A DNA stretch of 6,996 nt from Actinomycetes bacterium (GTDB lineage: Bacteria > Actinomycetota > Actinomycetes > Actinomycetales > Microbacteriaceae), in NCBI GenBank assembly GCA_021793715.1, contig JAJYSF010000046.1, positions 1-6,996 on the forward strand, written 5' to 3'. Positions within the stretch are counted from its first letter, which is position 1, and every line of letters starts with the position of its first letter. The notes under the pieces are model-generated. The model had not been told where the DNA came from and ran no database searches. It saw only the letters and a list, made by a program, of their open reading frames with translations. Shown here one piece after another: positions 1-6,451 of this stretch. Both the position numbers and the translations under genes were made by a program.

Positions 1-1
1 C

Positions 2-862
2 GCGGTCCACGCGCCAGTCCTTTCGGGCCACATGACCCGGGAACACGACAATGAGTTCCGCAGCTTCCGGCAGCACAACCAGTGGCTCACGACGCTGCTC
101 GAAGACACCGGGCGCTTCCGCGTGCGGGTGGTTGAGGATCCGCGTGGCCTCGGTGCCGAGATCATCGACAAGTATGACGTCGTGATCGTCGTGTTCGAGG
201 GGCGTGACGGGTACCACGACAAGGCGGTCGGATTCGGCGACGAGACCGACGCCGCGCTGCTGAAATTCGTCCACGACGATGGCAAGGGCATCGTCTGGTT
301 CCACGGATCCGCGGCGCAGGAGGACGACTGGGGCTACCCGGACGAGTACAACGTCATGCGGGGTTCGAGGCTGACCGTCGCCGGCGGCCTGCGGCCCCGG
401 CCGTGGGGTGAGGCGCAGCTCGACACCGTCGAGCCGAGACACCCGATCACCGACGGCATCAGCGCGCGGTGGACGGTGACGGGCGACGACATCCTCGTCG
501 GGGTGGAGATCCTCGACGGCGCGCAGGTGCTGCTCACGACGTTCGACGATCTCGAGGCGTACGAGAATGCGCCCGTCTGGCCCATGCCGCACTATCCGGT
601 TGCGATCCCGGAGGAGGGCGTGGCGGCGCTGCCCGGTATGAACACCGATCAGCCGATCGCCTGGATCAACGAGTACGGCGAGGGCCGCTCGTTCACGATC
701 ACCATCGGTCACGACATCGATACGTTCCGCCGCATCGAGTTCATTCGCATGTTCCCCCGCGGCGTCGAGTGGGCGGCGACGGGCGACGTATCGCTGGACG
801 GGCCCGATCGTCGGGGGGAGCGTCGTTTCCTCCCCTGGCCGTACTACAACGGCGAAGGGTGA
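2..862 (+). CDS. ThuA-domain protein (trehalose utilisation family), 5' partial
   Basis: The frame is open to the left window edge, and ten codons precede the first ATG (position 32). Those codons read like the end of the first beta strand of the domain (PVLSGHMTREHD), and no Shine-Dalgarno sequence precedes the ATG, so the true start is probably upstream. Family marks, numbered from that ATG: an HD near residue 5, the strand DVVIVVFEG (about 49-57), GKGIVWFHGSA (about 85-95, matching the family's GkGlvglH), HPITDGI (about 137-143), and a C-terminal GEGRSFTITIGHD followed by GVEWAA. The last block is the usual end of ThuA-like glutamine-amidotransferase-fold domains. About 286 codons are visible, near full length. 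The fold resembles class I amidotransferases, but no nucleophilic Cys is in place. ThuA of rhizobia works with the oxidoreductase ThuB on keto-trehalose, and the Gfo/Idh gene in this window makes a similar keto-sugar role plausible. The family is clear; the substrate is unknown. Confidence 0.85.
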   Translation, partial: AVHAPVLSGHMTREHDNEFRSFRQHNQWLTTLLEDTGRFRVRVVEDPRGLGAEIIDKYDVVIVVFEGRDGYHDKAVGFGDETDAALLKFVHDDGKGIVWFHGSAAQEDDWGYPDEYNVMRGSRLTVAGGLRPRPWGEAQLDTVEPRHPITDGISARWTVTGDDILVGVEILDGAQVLLTTFDDLEAYENAPVWPMPHYPVAIPEEGVAALPGMNTDQPIAWINEYGEGRSFTITIGHDIDTFRRIEFIRMFPRGVEWAATGDVSLDGPDRRGERRFLPWPYYNGEG

Positions 863-879
863 ACCGACACGCAGGTGCG

Positions 880-943
880 TGACGCGCGATGGCGAGGGAT
901 GGCCCGCGTCTCGCCGAGCCGGCATCGAGTCTTCCGCGCGTCA
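880..943. terminator. Nested inverted repeats between convergent genes, possible bidirectional terminator
   Basis: A perfect 9-bp inverted repeat, TGACGCGCG (880-888) with CGCGCGTCA (935-943), encloses a second 6-bp stem, GGCGAG (891-896) with CTCGCC (910-915). It fills the gap between the ThuA stop (862) and the HNH stop, whose codon is part of the right arm (941-943). No T-run follows on either strand, so a classical intrinsic terminator is not shown. Actinobacterial terminators often lack U-tracts, and the position between convergent genes fits transcription end or collision control. Confidence 0.35.
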
Positions 944-2407
944 GGACGGCGGCGCGGCCGCGCTTCGCGGTCGTCGGCGGATCCGCGGTACGGCGTGATT
1001 GTGGACCGGTCGATATCGTCGATGTCGGTCGATCCAGTTCGGTGCCGCTACGTAGGGAACACCGTCGCGCATCTGGATGAGCCACCCGCCGTCGTCGAGG
1101 CGGTGGTGGTGCCACCAGCAGAGCATCACGCCGTTCGAGGTGTGCGTGGCTCCGCCCCGCGAATGCTCCTCGACGTGGTGGATCTCGCACTGCGACGCGG
1201 GGACCTGGCATCCGGGGATGATGCAGCCGCCGTCGCGCGCGGCGATCGCCCGCCGCTGGTGCGCGGAGAACAGCCGCTCTGGCACGCCGAGCTGAAGGAT
1301 CTTGCCGCCCCGGTCGAAGACGACCTTCTGCACGGCGCCCGTGCAGGCGATGCGGTGCGCGACGCGCGCGGGCATCGGAATGTCGACGCCGTCGGCCCGG
1401 CAGACGCCTCCGTCGAGGTCATTCACGGTCGCGGTGACGACGAGCGTGGGGGCGGCGCCGCCGATCGTCGGGGCCGCGCGTGAGGCGGCGGCCGAGAGCA
1501 TGCCCATGAGCGCGTCGTGCTTGCGCTGCGGGACCGTGCGCGGATCGAGGACGTGCTCGGTGTCGGACCACGGTTCGTCGTGGTCTGCGTCTTCGGGAGA
1601 CGACGCGAACGAGACCGATCGGTTCGGGGAGGCCAGATGCGCGTCGAAGAGTCGCTGCAGGAGGCCTGCGGTCTCCGGCATCAGTCGGCCGCTGAGCGGC
1701 ACGAGCCCGTCGCGTTCGCGACCGAGCGTGACGCCGCGCGTGCGTTCCGCGTAGGCGGCGTCGGGGTCGACGCCGTCCTGGTCGAGCGCCGTCGCCCACA
1801 GGGTCGTGACGGCGCGGATATCGTCGTGGGTCTCGGCGGGGGCCTCATCCGCCGCGACGTCGCCCGTCGCGAGGGCGACGACACTCGCCTCGGCCGCGTC
1901 GACATCGGCGGGATCGGCGGCCCCGCGATCGGTCACCTTCGCGAGCGCGTCCGTGATCGTGAGGGCCGCGTCGACACCGAGGGAACCGTCGTGCAGGGCT
2001 GCCGCGACCGTCGGGAACTCGGCCGGCAGCGGCTCGCCCGTCAGCGTCGTTCCCGCGCGGGTGCGGCGGTCGAGGCGGATCCGTTCCTGGACCTCGCGTC
2101 GCGACGCCTTCGTGGTCAGCGCCAGCAGCCCCGCCGCGTTCGGGCACGCATACATCTGAGACAGGCGCTCCTCGGGAGGCAGCGACGAGCTCGATCGCTC
2201 GTCGACCTCTCCGGCGATCCGCACGCGTAACGCGTCGACGAAGCGCCCCAGCTCCTCGACCGTCCTCGATGCGTCGGCCAGCGCAGCATCCGGCAGCTGT
2301 TCGACGCGCTCGATCAGCCCGGCCACGAGCGCGACGGCGGCTCCCACGTGCCGCCGCGGCGGCAGTATCGCGGGCGCTTCCGCGGGTGCCTCGAGGATCG
2401 TCGTCAT
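941..2407 (-). CDS. DUF222 (13E12-type) HNH endonuclease
   Basis: This is a 488-residue protein with the standard two-part layout of the actinobacterial 13E12/DUF222 family. The mostly helical, Ala-rich DUF222 region covers about residues 20-350. A C-terminal HNH nuclease follows at about 385-440, with visible zinc and catalytic residues C395-x4-C400, H410-H411, N425, C430 and H433/H434, so the nuclease motif looks intact. HNH proteins cut DNA with a divalent metal; the biological target of this family is unknown. The C-terminal tail is Arg-rich. ATG 2407 is chosen because a well-placed -10 element puts transcription start on that base and no Shine-Dalgarno is present. The gene lies between sugar-catabolism-type genes and has no evident functional link to them. 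Such genes are multicopy in many actinobacteria, which suggests local gain, but codon use looks like its neighbours and no terminal repeats or target duplication were seen. Confidence 0.92.
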   Translation of the reverse strand: MTTILEAPAEAPAILPPRRHVGAAVALVAGLIERVEQLPDAALADASRTVEELGRFVDALRVRIAGEVDERSSSSLPPEERLSQMYACPNAAGLLALTTKASRREVQERIRLDRRTRAGTTLTGEPLPAEFPTVAAALHDGSLGVDAALTITDALAKVTDRGAADPADVDAAEASVVALATGDVAADEAPAETHDDIRAVTTLWATALDQDGVDPDAAYAERTRGVTLGRERDGLVPLSGRLMPETAGLLQRLFDAHLASPNRSVSFASSPEDADHDEPWSDTEHVLDPRTVPQRKHDALMGMLSAAASRAAPTIGGAAPTLVVTATVNDLDGGVCRADGVDIPMPARVAHRIACTGAVQKVVFDRGGKILQLGVPERLFSAHQRRAIAARDGGCIIPGCQVPASQCEIHHVEEHSRGGATHTSNGVMLCWWHHHRLDDGGWLIQMRDGVPYVAAPNWIDRHRRYRPVHNHAVPRIRRRPRSAAAPPS

Positions 2408-2442
2408 GCTGTCAGAATAGAACAGACATACGACAAACGAAG
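2407..2442 (-). promoter_or_regulatory. Leaderless-type promoter of the HNH gene
   Basis: On the - strand a TATTCT (2414-2419) fits the actinobacterial TAnnnT -10 consensus. Six bases separate it from the A of the start codon at 2407, so a standard start point gives a leaderless mRNA. A weak -35-like CTTCGT (2437-2442) lies 17 bp upstream. The absence of any GGAGG-like sequence before the ATG supports leaderless translation, which is common in actinobacteria. Confidence 0.5.
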
Positions 2443-2509
2443 GAGAAGCTGGCGGAACAGCTCGAATAAAAGTATGACTGACGCCTCGCGGCGGCCGCGT
2501 GCACAGGAT
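2408..2509. other. Intergenic region upstream of the HNH gene
   Basis: This 102-bp gap separates the stop of the fused TIM-barrel gene from the HNH start, both on the - strand. It contains an AT-richer stretch (about 2411-2475) holding the promoter and SOS-like box. The half towards the TIM-barrel gene has a short GC palindrome (CGCGGC-G-GCCGCG, about 2487-2499), but no T-run follows directly. The HNH gene therefore seems to have its own promoter and not to depend on read-through from the ROK operon. Confidence 0.5.
2418..2433 (-). promoter_or_regulatory. LexA/SOS-like box overlapping the HNH promoter
   Basis: The - strand reads TCGTATGTCTGTTCTA. Against the actinobacterial/Gram-positive LexA consensus TCGAAC-N4-GTTCGA it matches 9 of 12 fixed positions: 4 of 6 in the left arm and 5 of 6 in the right. 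It covers the spacer and the first bases of the -10 element, so a bound repressor would block RNA polymerase. Some 13E12-family genes of Mycobacterium tuberculosis are known LexA targets, which makes the site more credible than its score alone. Binding is inferred. Confidence 0.45.
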
Positions 2510-4042
2510 TCAGGCAGCGGCGCCCTCCGCGAGTGCCTGGCGGGCGAGCGCGAGGTGCGCTCGCGTCATGTCGGTCGCGTCGGCGTCGAGCCAGTCGTGT
2601 CCGCCCCACTCGCTGCAGAGCGCGCCGGCGAAGCCGGAGCGGGCTAGCTCGGATCCGAGCTCCCGGATGGGCGTGCTCACGCGCCCGTCGGTATCGTCCA
2701 GATCCCAGAACTTCAGGTGGACCGCGCCCACCAGCGACAGGATCGGTCGCAGGTCGGCGGCGGTCGAACGGCCGAAGCGCACGATGAGATTCATGAACGT
2801 CGTGCGCAGTTCGGGCGGGACGGATCCGCCTCGCAGCGCCGCGATCACCGCCTCATGGGTCGCGGGGTCCCGCCATTCTTCGCGCAGCCGCGCGTGCAGC
2901 TCCGCCGGAAGCGACGTCATCCGCTCGAGGTAGGTGACCGGGAGCGCCGGCATGAGCATGCTCGTGTCGACGAGAACGCGCAGACGCGGGTCATCGAGGT
3001 CGGCGATGTCGTCGAACGCGGCGCCCGAGGGGGCCTGCTGCCCCTGCACCTCCTCGTACAGCACGAGATCCAGTTCCTCGAGAACCGGGAGCAGGCGCTC
3101 GAGCAGCGGGCGCCCGGCATGCCCGAGCGGGAGGCGCACGCCCTCGGCGCCGACGAGAGAGGCAGCACGGAGCTGCGGAAGGAGGAAGGCGAGCCGCTCA
3201 TCGTCGTCACGGCGTCGAGCCGTCCCCACCCAATCGTCGATGCTCGCGCCGACCATGCTCACGGATCCGCCTACCGCGGCGACATCGTTCCGGAGCCGCA
3301 AGACGTCGTCGGACGAGGGCGCCGGGAAGGCAGGCCACACCTGCCCCGGTTCGACCTCGATCACGGATGCGACGCCGTCGGCGACGATCCCGACGACGAT
3401 GTCGTGGGCGGTCCGGTGCGCGCGCACGACGTCCGGGGTCCAGTTGAACGCGTTGGCGCTGAGGCGCCACTCGTCCGGCAGGGTCGTGGCCGGGGCGCGA
3501 TCCGCGGTGCCGGAGATCGGAGACCCACCGTGCGCTGGCCCTGCGCCGCCCCCGGCGTCATCAGAACCCGAAGGCCCGCCGGTCGCCCCGATGCTCGCCT
3601 CGGCGGCGGGCGACGCTCCCGTCGTGGGTGCGACCTCGCCGCAGACATCACGCGAAGCCGACGCGCGGTGAACGGACGGGTCCAGCTCGCGTTCCTCGCG
3701 CAACGGGAGCACGAGCGGTCCGTCGGGTCCGCCCGCGAGATAGGGCACGACGAGCCGGAACAAGGCCTCGACGCGATGCGCTCCAGGCCCGAGTGAGGCG
3801 GATCCGCGCAGCACCAGTCGATCCTGTAGGAACCACCACGCGTCCTCCCGCGCGAGGTCCGCGGGCGGGATCTCGCGGTCTCCGAGGGCGACGGCAACGT
3901 CGCAGCGCGCGCCGCCGATGACGACGGACAGCTCCGTCACGCACGCGAGCGGCATCGACCGGATCCACGGCAGCGACAGCCGCAGCTCGAATCCGTCGGG
4001 CCTGGCGGTCAGCGCGTCGTCGCGCAGTATCGGGGCAGCCAC
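2510..4042 (-). CDS. Fused C-deglycosidase beta-like domain + xylose-isomerase-like TIM barrel
   Basis: This is a 510-residue protein from GTG 4042, which follows the ROK stop by one base. An in-frame ATG at 4135 would overlap the ROK gene by 92 bp and add only an Arg/Ser-rich shadow sequence, so it was rejected. Residues 1-124 resemble the small beta subunit (DUF6379 type) of DgpBC/CarBC C-glycoside deglycosidases: LSLPWIRSMPL, DREIPPADL, FLQDRLVLRG, GPGAHRVEALFRLVVPYL. Residues about 126-188 form a Gly/Ser/Ala/Pro-rich linker. Residues about 190-505 look like a sugar-phosphate-isomerase-type TIM barrel, with candidate metal ligands E331 (EEVQG), D359 (VDTSM), H442 (VHLKFWD) and E478 (SEWGGHD), all in the expected strand-end positions. 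In characterised enzymes alpha and beta are separate chains that cleave 3-keto-C-glycosides with Mn2+. Here both seem to be in one polypeptide. No signal peptide is seen, so it is probably cytoplasmic. The reaction and substrate are inferred; another keto-sugar lyase or epimerase role is possible. Confidence 0.75.
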   Translation of the reverse strand: MAAPILRDDALTARPDGFELRLSLPWIRSMPLACVTELSVVIGGARCDVAVALGDREIPPADLAREDAWWFLQDRLVLRGSASLGPGAHRVEALFRLVVPYLAGGPDGPLVLPLREERELDPSVHRASASRDVCGEVAPTTGASPAAEASIGATGGPSGSDDAGGGAGPAHGGSPISGTADRAPATTLPDEWRLSANAFNWTPDVVRAHRTAHDIVVGIVADGVASVIEVEPGQVWPAFPAPSSDDVLRLRNDVAAVGGSVSMVGASIDDWVGTARRRDDDERLAFLLPQLRAASLVGAEGVRLPLGHAGRPLLERLLPVLEELDLVLYEEVQGQQAPSGAAFDDIADLDDPRLRVLVDTSMLMPALPVTYLERMTSLPAELHARLREEWRDPATHEAVIAALRGGSVPPELRTTFMNLIVRFGRSTAADLRPILSLVGAVHLKFWDLDDTDGRVSTPIRELGSELARSGFAGALCSEWGGHDWLDADATDMTRAHLALARQALAEGAAA

Positions 4043-4046
4043 GTCA
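4042..4046 (-). other. Coupled stop/start junction TGAcGTG
   Basis: On the - strand the ROK stop TGA (4046-4044) is separated by one C from the GTG start (4042-4040) of the TIM-barrel fusion gene. There is no good independent Shine-Dalgarno, so the second gene is probably translated by coupling and the two form one operon. This junction is the main reason for choosing the GTG start. Confidence 0.75.
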
Positions 4047-5303
4047 CACCCGCGTGAGGGCCGGCGACGGCCTCGCGTCCGCGAACCAGCGCGGGAAGGT
4101 GGTCTCGAAGAGCTCCTCGATGGCGAGCTCCGCACCGCCCGAGATGGGCGCCGACTGATCCTTGCGCGACGTATCGATCACGAGGTCTCGCGTCGCGAGG
4201 GGGAGGGACAGCTCGTAGATCCGCTGCCGCACCTCGGCGAGCATCACCTCGCCGGCGCTCGCGATCGCCCCGCCGATGATGATCGTCTTCGGGTTGAACA
4301 TGTTCACGAGCACGGCGAGCGCATCGCCCGCCACCCGCGCCGAAGTCTGCACGAGCTTCAGCGCGAGTGCGTCCCCGTCGCGCACCGCGAGCGTGATGTG
4401 CTCGGGTTGGAGCGGCTCACCGGCGGCGACGCGATCCGCGAGCACTGACGTCGTGCCGTCGGCGATGGCGCGCTCGGCGTCGCGAATGAGGGCCCAGCCG
4501 CCGGCGACCGCCTCGAGGCAGCCGGTCTTTCCACAGCGGCACTGTTCCTCAGCGCCCGCGATGCGGACGTGGCCGATGTCGCCCGCAGATCCGTTCGCGC
4601 CGCGGTGGAGACGGCCGCGCGAGAGCAGGGCGGATCCGACGCCCGAGCCGATCTTCATGTAGATCATGTCTTCATGCGACGCGCCGCGTCCCTCGCGCTC
4701 GGTGAGGACGAGCATGTTCACGTCGTTGTCGACCCACACGGGCGCGTCGTACCGCTCTTCGAATGGCGCGCGCACGTCGAACTCGTTCCAGCCCGGCATG
4801 ATGGGGGGCGCGACGGGACGGCCGGTCGCGAAGTCGACGGGGCCCGGAAGGCCGATGACCACGGCCCACACGTCGCGCTCGCCGTGCTGCGTGACGAGCT
4901 CATCGACGAGCGCGATCGCCCGTTCGAGCGTCGCCTGGGGGCCCTGGGAGATCTGCCAGACGACGTGCGTGTCGTCGACGATGTTCCCCTCGAGATCTGT
5001 GATGCCGACGTGGATGTGCTGGGCGCCGAGCGCGCAGACGATGATCCGGCCGCGCTCCGCGCGGAACCGCAGGGTGCGCGCCGAGCGTCCGCCCGTGGAG
5101 GGCGCGAGGTCGGCGTCCTCGAGGAAGCCCATGTCGATCGCGTGGTCGATGCGCTGCGTGACGACGCCGCGGCCGAGGCCCGTGAGGCGCCCGATCTCGG
5201 GCCGGGTGACCGCTTCGCGTGTGCGGACGAGGTTGACGATCCTGAGGAGGCTGGTGACCTCGTCGGTCTGTGCGGCGAACCGCAGCGTAGATCCGGTGCC
5301 CAT
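4044..5303 (-). CDS. ROK-family transcriptional repressor
   Basis: This 419-residue protein has the length expected of a ROK regulator (sugar kinases of the family are about 300). A winged helix-turn-helix spans about residues 15-80: RPEIGRLTGLGRGVVTQRIDHAIDMGFL, then the wing with STGGRSARTLRF (segments at 34-61 and 69-80). The ROK domain follows: catalytic-type Asp in VDNDVN (D194), the signature KIGSGVGSALLSRG (217-230), AGDIGH with zinc ligand H245, the zinc loop C255-x-C257-x4-C262, and NPKTIIIGGAIA (337-348). The first phosphate-loop Asp of the kinases is replaced (CALGAQHIHVG), which fits a sensor more than an active kinase. AGGAAG (5309-5314) lies five bases before the ATG. The gene is divergent from the oxidoreductase and cotranscribed with the TIM-barrel fusion, so it is the likely local regulator, responding to a sugar or sugar-like ligand. 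Confidence 0.93.
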   Translation of the reverse strand: MGTGSTLRFAAQTDEVTSLLRIVNLVRTREAVTRPEIGRLTGLGRGVVTQRIDHAIDMGFLEDADLAPSTGGRSARTLRFRAERGRIIVCALGAQHIHVGITDLEGNIVDDTHVVWQISQGPQATLERAIALVDELVTQHGERDVWAVVIGLPGPVDFATGRPVAPPIMPGWNEFDVRAPFEERYDAPVWVDNDVNMLVLTEREGRGASHEDMIYMKIGSGVGSALLSRGRLHRGANGSAGDIGHVRIAGAEEQCRCGKTGCLEAVAGGWALIRDAERAIADGTTSVLADRVAAGEPLQPEHITLAVRDGDALALKLVQTSARVAGDALAVLVNMFNPKTIIIGGAIASAGEVMLAEVRQRIYELSLPLATRDLVIDTSRKDQSAPISGGAELAIEELFETTFPRWFADARPSPALTRV

Positions 5304-5401
5304 GGAATCTTCCTGATGAGAGTGACGTATCTCACCGAGTGTATGCGTTATCGTCGAATTCGTTGCCGCTTAAGTTGGTTTTCTACGTAAGTGAGTCGGG
5401 T
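5304..5401. promoter_or_regulatory. Divergent control region with ROK operator candidate
   Basis: This 98-bp region separates the ROK gene (-) from the oxidoreductase gene (+) and is clearly more AT-rich than the genes. It holds an imperfect 23-bp palindrome at 5369-5391 with arms CTTAAG and CGTAAG; 7 of 11 base pairs match, including T-A and G-C pairs further in. A perfect 8-bp palindrome, CGAATTCG, lies at 5355-5362. Possible -10 elements are TACACT on - (5338-5343), giving a leader of about 28 nt for the ROK gene, and TATCGT on + (5349-5354), which would put the 23-bp palindrome just after the start point. Neither has a convincing -35. ROK repressors bind palindromes in such gaps; the operator is a guess from symmetry and location. 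Confidence 0.45.
5309..5314 (-). promoter_or_regulatory. Shine-Dalgarno of the ROK gene
   Basis: AGGAAG on the - strand lies five bases upstream of ATG 5303. It is the clearest ribosome binding site in the window and fixes the start of the ROK gene. Confidence 0.75.
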
Positions 5402-6451
5402 ATGGCTGCTCAATGGGGCGTGGGGATGATCGGCGCGGGGCCCGGTGTCTCCGCGCTGCACCTGCCGACGCTGGCGCGCCTCGGCGAGAGCTTTCGCGTC
5501 GTGCGCGTCGCTGACGGCGGCAGCGGGCGAGCGGCCGACCTCGCGGCGCGCACCGGCGCACGGGCAACGAGCGGCGCGGCAGATGTGATCGCCGACCCCG
5601 CCGTCGAGGTCGTCGCGATCTGCAGCCCGCCTGAGCTGCACGCCGCTCAGGCGATCGCCGCAGCGCACGCACGCAAGCGCGCGATCCTCTGCGAGAAGCC
5701 CCTCGGCACGACGCACGACGAGGTCGATCGAGTGATCGAGGCGTGCCGCGCGAACGGCACGGCGCTCGTGGTCGGCACGAATCACCTGCACGACCCCGCG
5801 TGGGGGCGGGCGAAGCACTACATGCTGGAGCGGGAATGGCGCGTGCGCGGGATATCGGTCACGCTCGCATTGCCGCCGAACGGGCGATACCACGAGGCCG
5901 TCACCGAGTTGCCCGCGATGGCGCCTGGGGGCAGGCGTCCCGCCCCCGATTGGGGGAACCCCGCGGTGGTCGCCGCCATCGTGCGCCAGCTGATCCTCGG
6001 GCTCGCGATCCACGACCTGCCCCTCGTGCGCGACCTCGCCCCGGACCTCGAGCGCGTCGCATTCGCGCGCCCCGCCCCGCCGATCGGGTGCTCCGTCGGG
6101 TTCGTCGCGAGTGGCGTACCCGTCAGCCTCACCGCCGTCATGCTGGCCGGCGGCGCCGACGCTCTCTGGCGGATCCGGATCCTCACCGACGGAGACGAGA
6201 TCGATATCGACTTCCCACCGGCGTTCGTGCATCGCGGCAGCGCGGCGGTCACCGTGCGCGACGCGGATGGGCGGGAAATTCGCTACCCCACGGATCCCGA
6301 GGACGGGTACGTCGCGGAGTGGCGAGCGCTCGCGGCACTCATAGATGGCGGGCAGACCACGGAATACGACGAAGTTGCCGCGGACGCGCACTTCGCGATC
6401 GCGCTCGCCGATGCCGCCGCCGAGTGGATTCGCGCCGAGGCGGCGTCGTGA
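5402..6451 (+). CDS. Gfo/Idh/MocA family NAD(P)-dependent oxidoreductase
   Basis: This 349-residue protein has the usual length for the family. The N-terminal Rossmann fold shows the dinucleotide loop IGAGPGVSALH (10-20), an acidic residue after strand 2 (D38) that favours NAD over NADP, and CSPPELH (74-80). CEKPLG (97-102) follows with the family's key Lys (K99). The C-terminal alpha/beta domain carries LAIHDLPLVRDL (201-212), in which H204 is the likely catalytic His. ATG 5402 is preferred over the in-frame ATG 5339 because the Rossmann strand begins right after it; the longer form adds 21 residues without family similarity and would run through the operator candidate. Only a weak SD-like AAGTGAG (5389-5395) precedes it. 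The enzyme probably oxidises or reduces a ring hydroxyl of a sugar, glycoside or inositol. Beside a deglycosidase-like protein and a ThuA gene, C3 oxidation of a glycoside is the favoured guess. Confidence 0.9.
   Translation: MAAQWGVGMIGAGPGVSALHLPTLARLGESFRVVRVADGGSGRAADLAARTGARATSGAADVIADPAVEVVAICSPPELHAAQAIAAAHARKRAILCEKPLGTTHDEVDRVIEACRANGTALVVGTNHLHDPAWGRAKHYMLEREWRVRGISVTLALPPNGRYHEAVTELPAMAPGGRRPAPDWGNPAVVAAIVRQLILGLAIHDLPLVRDLAPDLERVAFARPAPPIGCSVGFVASGVPVSLTAVMLAGGADALWRIRILTDGDEIDIDFPPAFVHRGSAAVTVRDADGREIRYPTDPEDGYVAEWRALAALIDGGQTTEYDEVAADAHFAIALADAAAEWIRAEAAS
6171..6188 (+). repeat. 18-nt exact direct repeat, copy 1
   Basis: GGATCCGGATCCTCACCG occurs here in the oxidoreductase gene, encoding part of WRIRILTD (residues 256-263), and again at 6812-6829 in the following gene. 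The copies are in the same orientation and encode the same IRILT core. Confidence 0.8.

Noticed and set aside
32..34. ATG at 32 as the true start of the ThuA gene
   Set aside because: There is no Shine-Dalgarno, the frame is open upstream, and the preceding codons look like the domain's first strand.
1517..2230. Open frame on + (about 237 codons) opposite the HNH gene
   Set aside because: It is a shadow frame with Arg-rich composition. The opposite strand encodes DUF222-HNH with intact motifs.
2437..2469. Peptide-like tail on + (TKEKLAEQLE then stop) in the gap before the HNH gene
   Set aside because: It resembles a helical protein C-terminus, but the frame upstream is an Arg-rich shadow of the HNH gene, so a gene remnant cannot be supported.
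2487..2499. GC palindrome CGCGGC-G-GCCGCG as a terminator of the ROK/TIM-barrel operon
   Set aside because: The loop would be too short, the stem is a common GC-rich motif, and the T-rich stretch on the - strand begins only well downstream.
2717..3796. Long open frame on + (about 359 codons) opposite the TIM-barrel fusion gene
   Set aside because: It is an antisense shadow of a GC-rich gene: Arg/Asp/Gly-rich low-complexity product, no recognisable motif, no ribosome binding site. The - strand frame has clear domains.
4043..4135. ATG at 4135 as start of the TIM-barrel fusion gene
   Set aside because: It would overlap the ROK gene by 92 bp and add a 31-residue Arg/Ser/Pro-rich leader typical of a shadow frame. 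The coupled GTG at 4042 fits better.
4569..5390. Open frame on + (about 273 codons) opposite the ROK gene
   Set aside because: It lies antisense to a well-supported ROK protein, and the product is Asp/Arg/Val-rich without motifs.
5339..5401. ATG at 5339 as start of the oxidoreductase
   Set aside because: The extra 21 residues have no Rossmann similarity and would make the divergent control region, including the palindrome, coding. ATG 5402 directly precedes the first strand.
5348..6391. Long open frame on - (about 347 codons) opposite the Gfo/Idh gene
   Set aside because: It is a shadow frame with no domain, running into the divergent promoter region. The + frame is a clear oxidoreductase.
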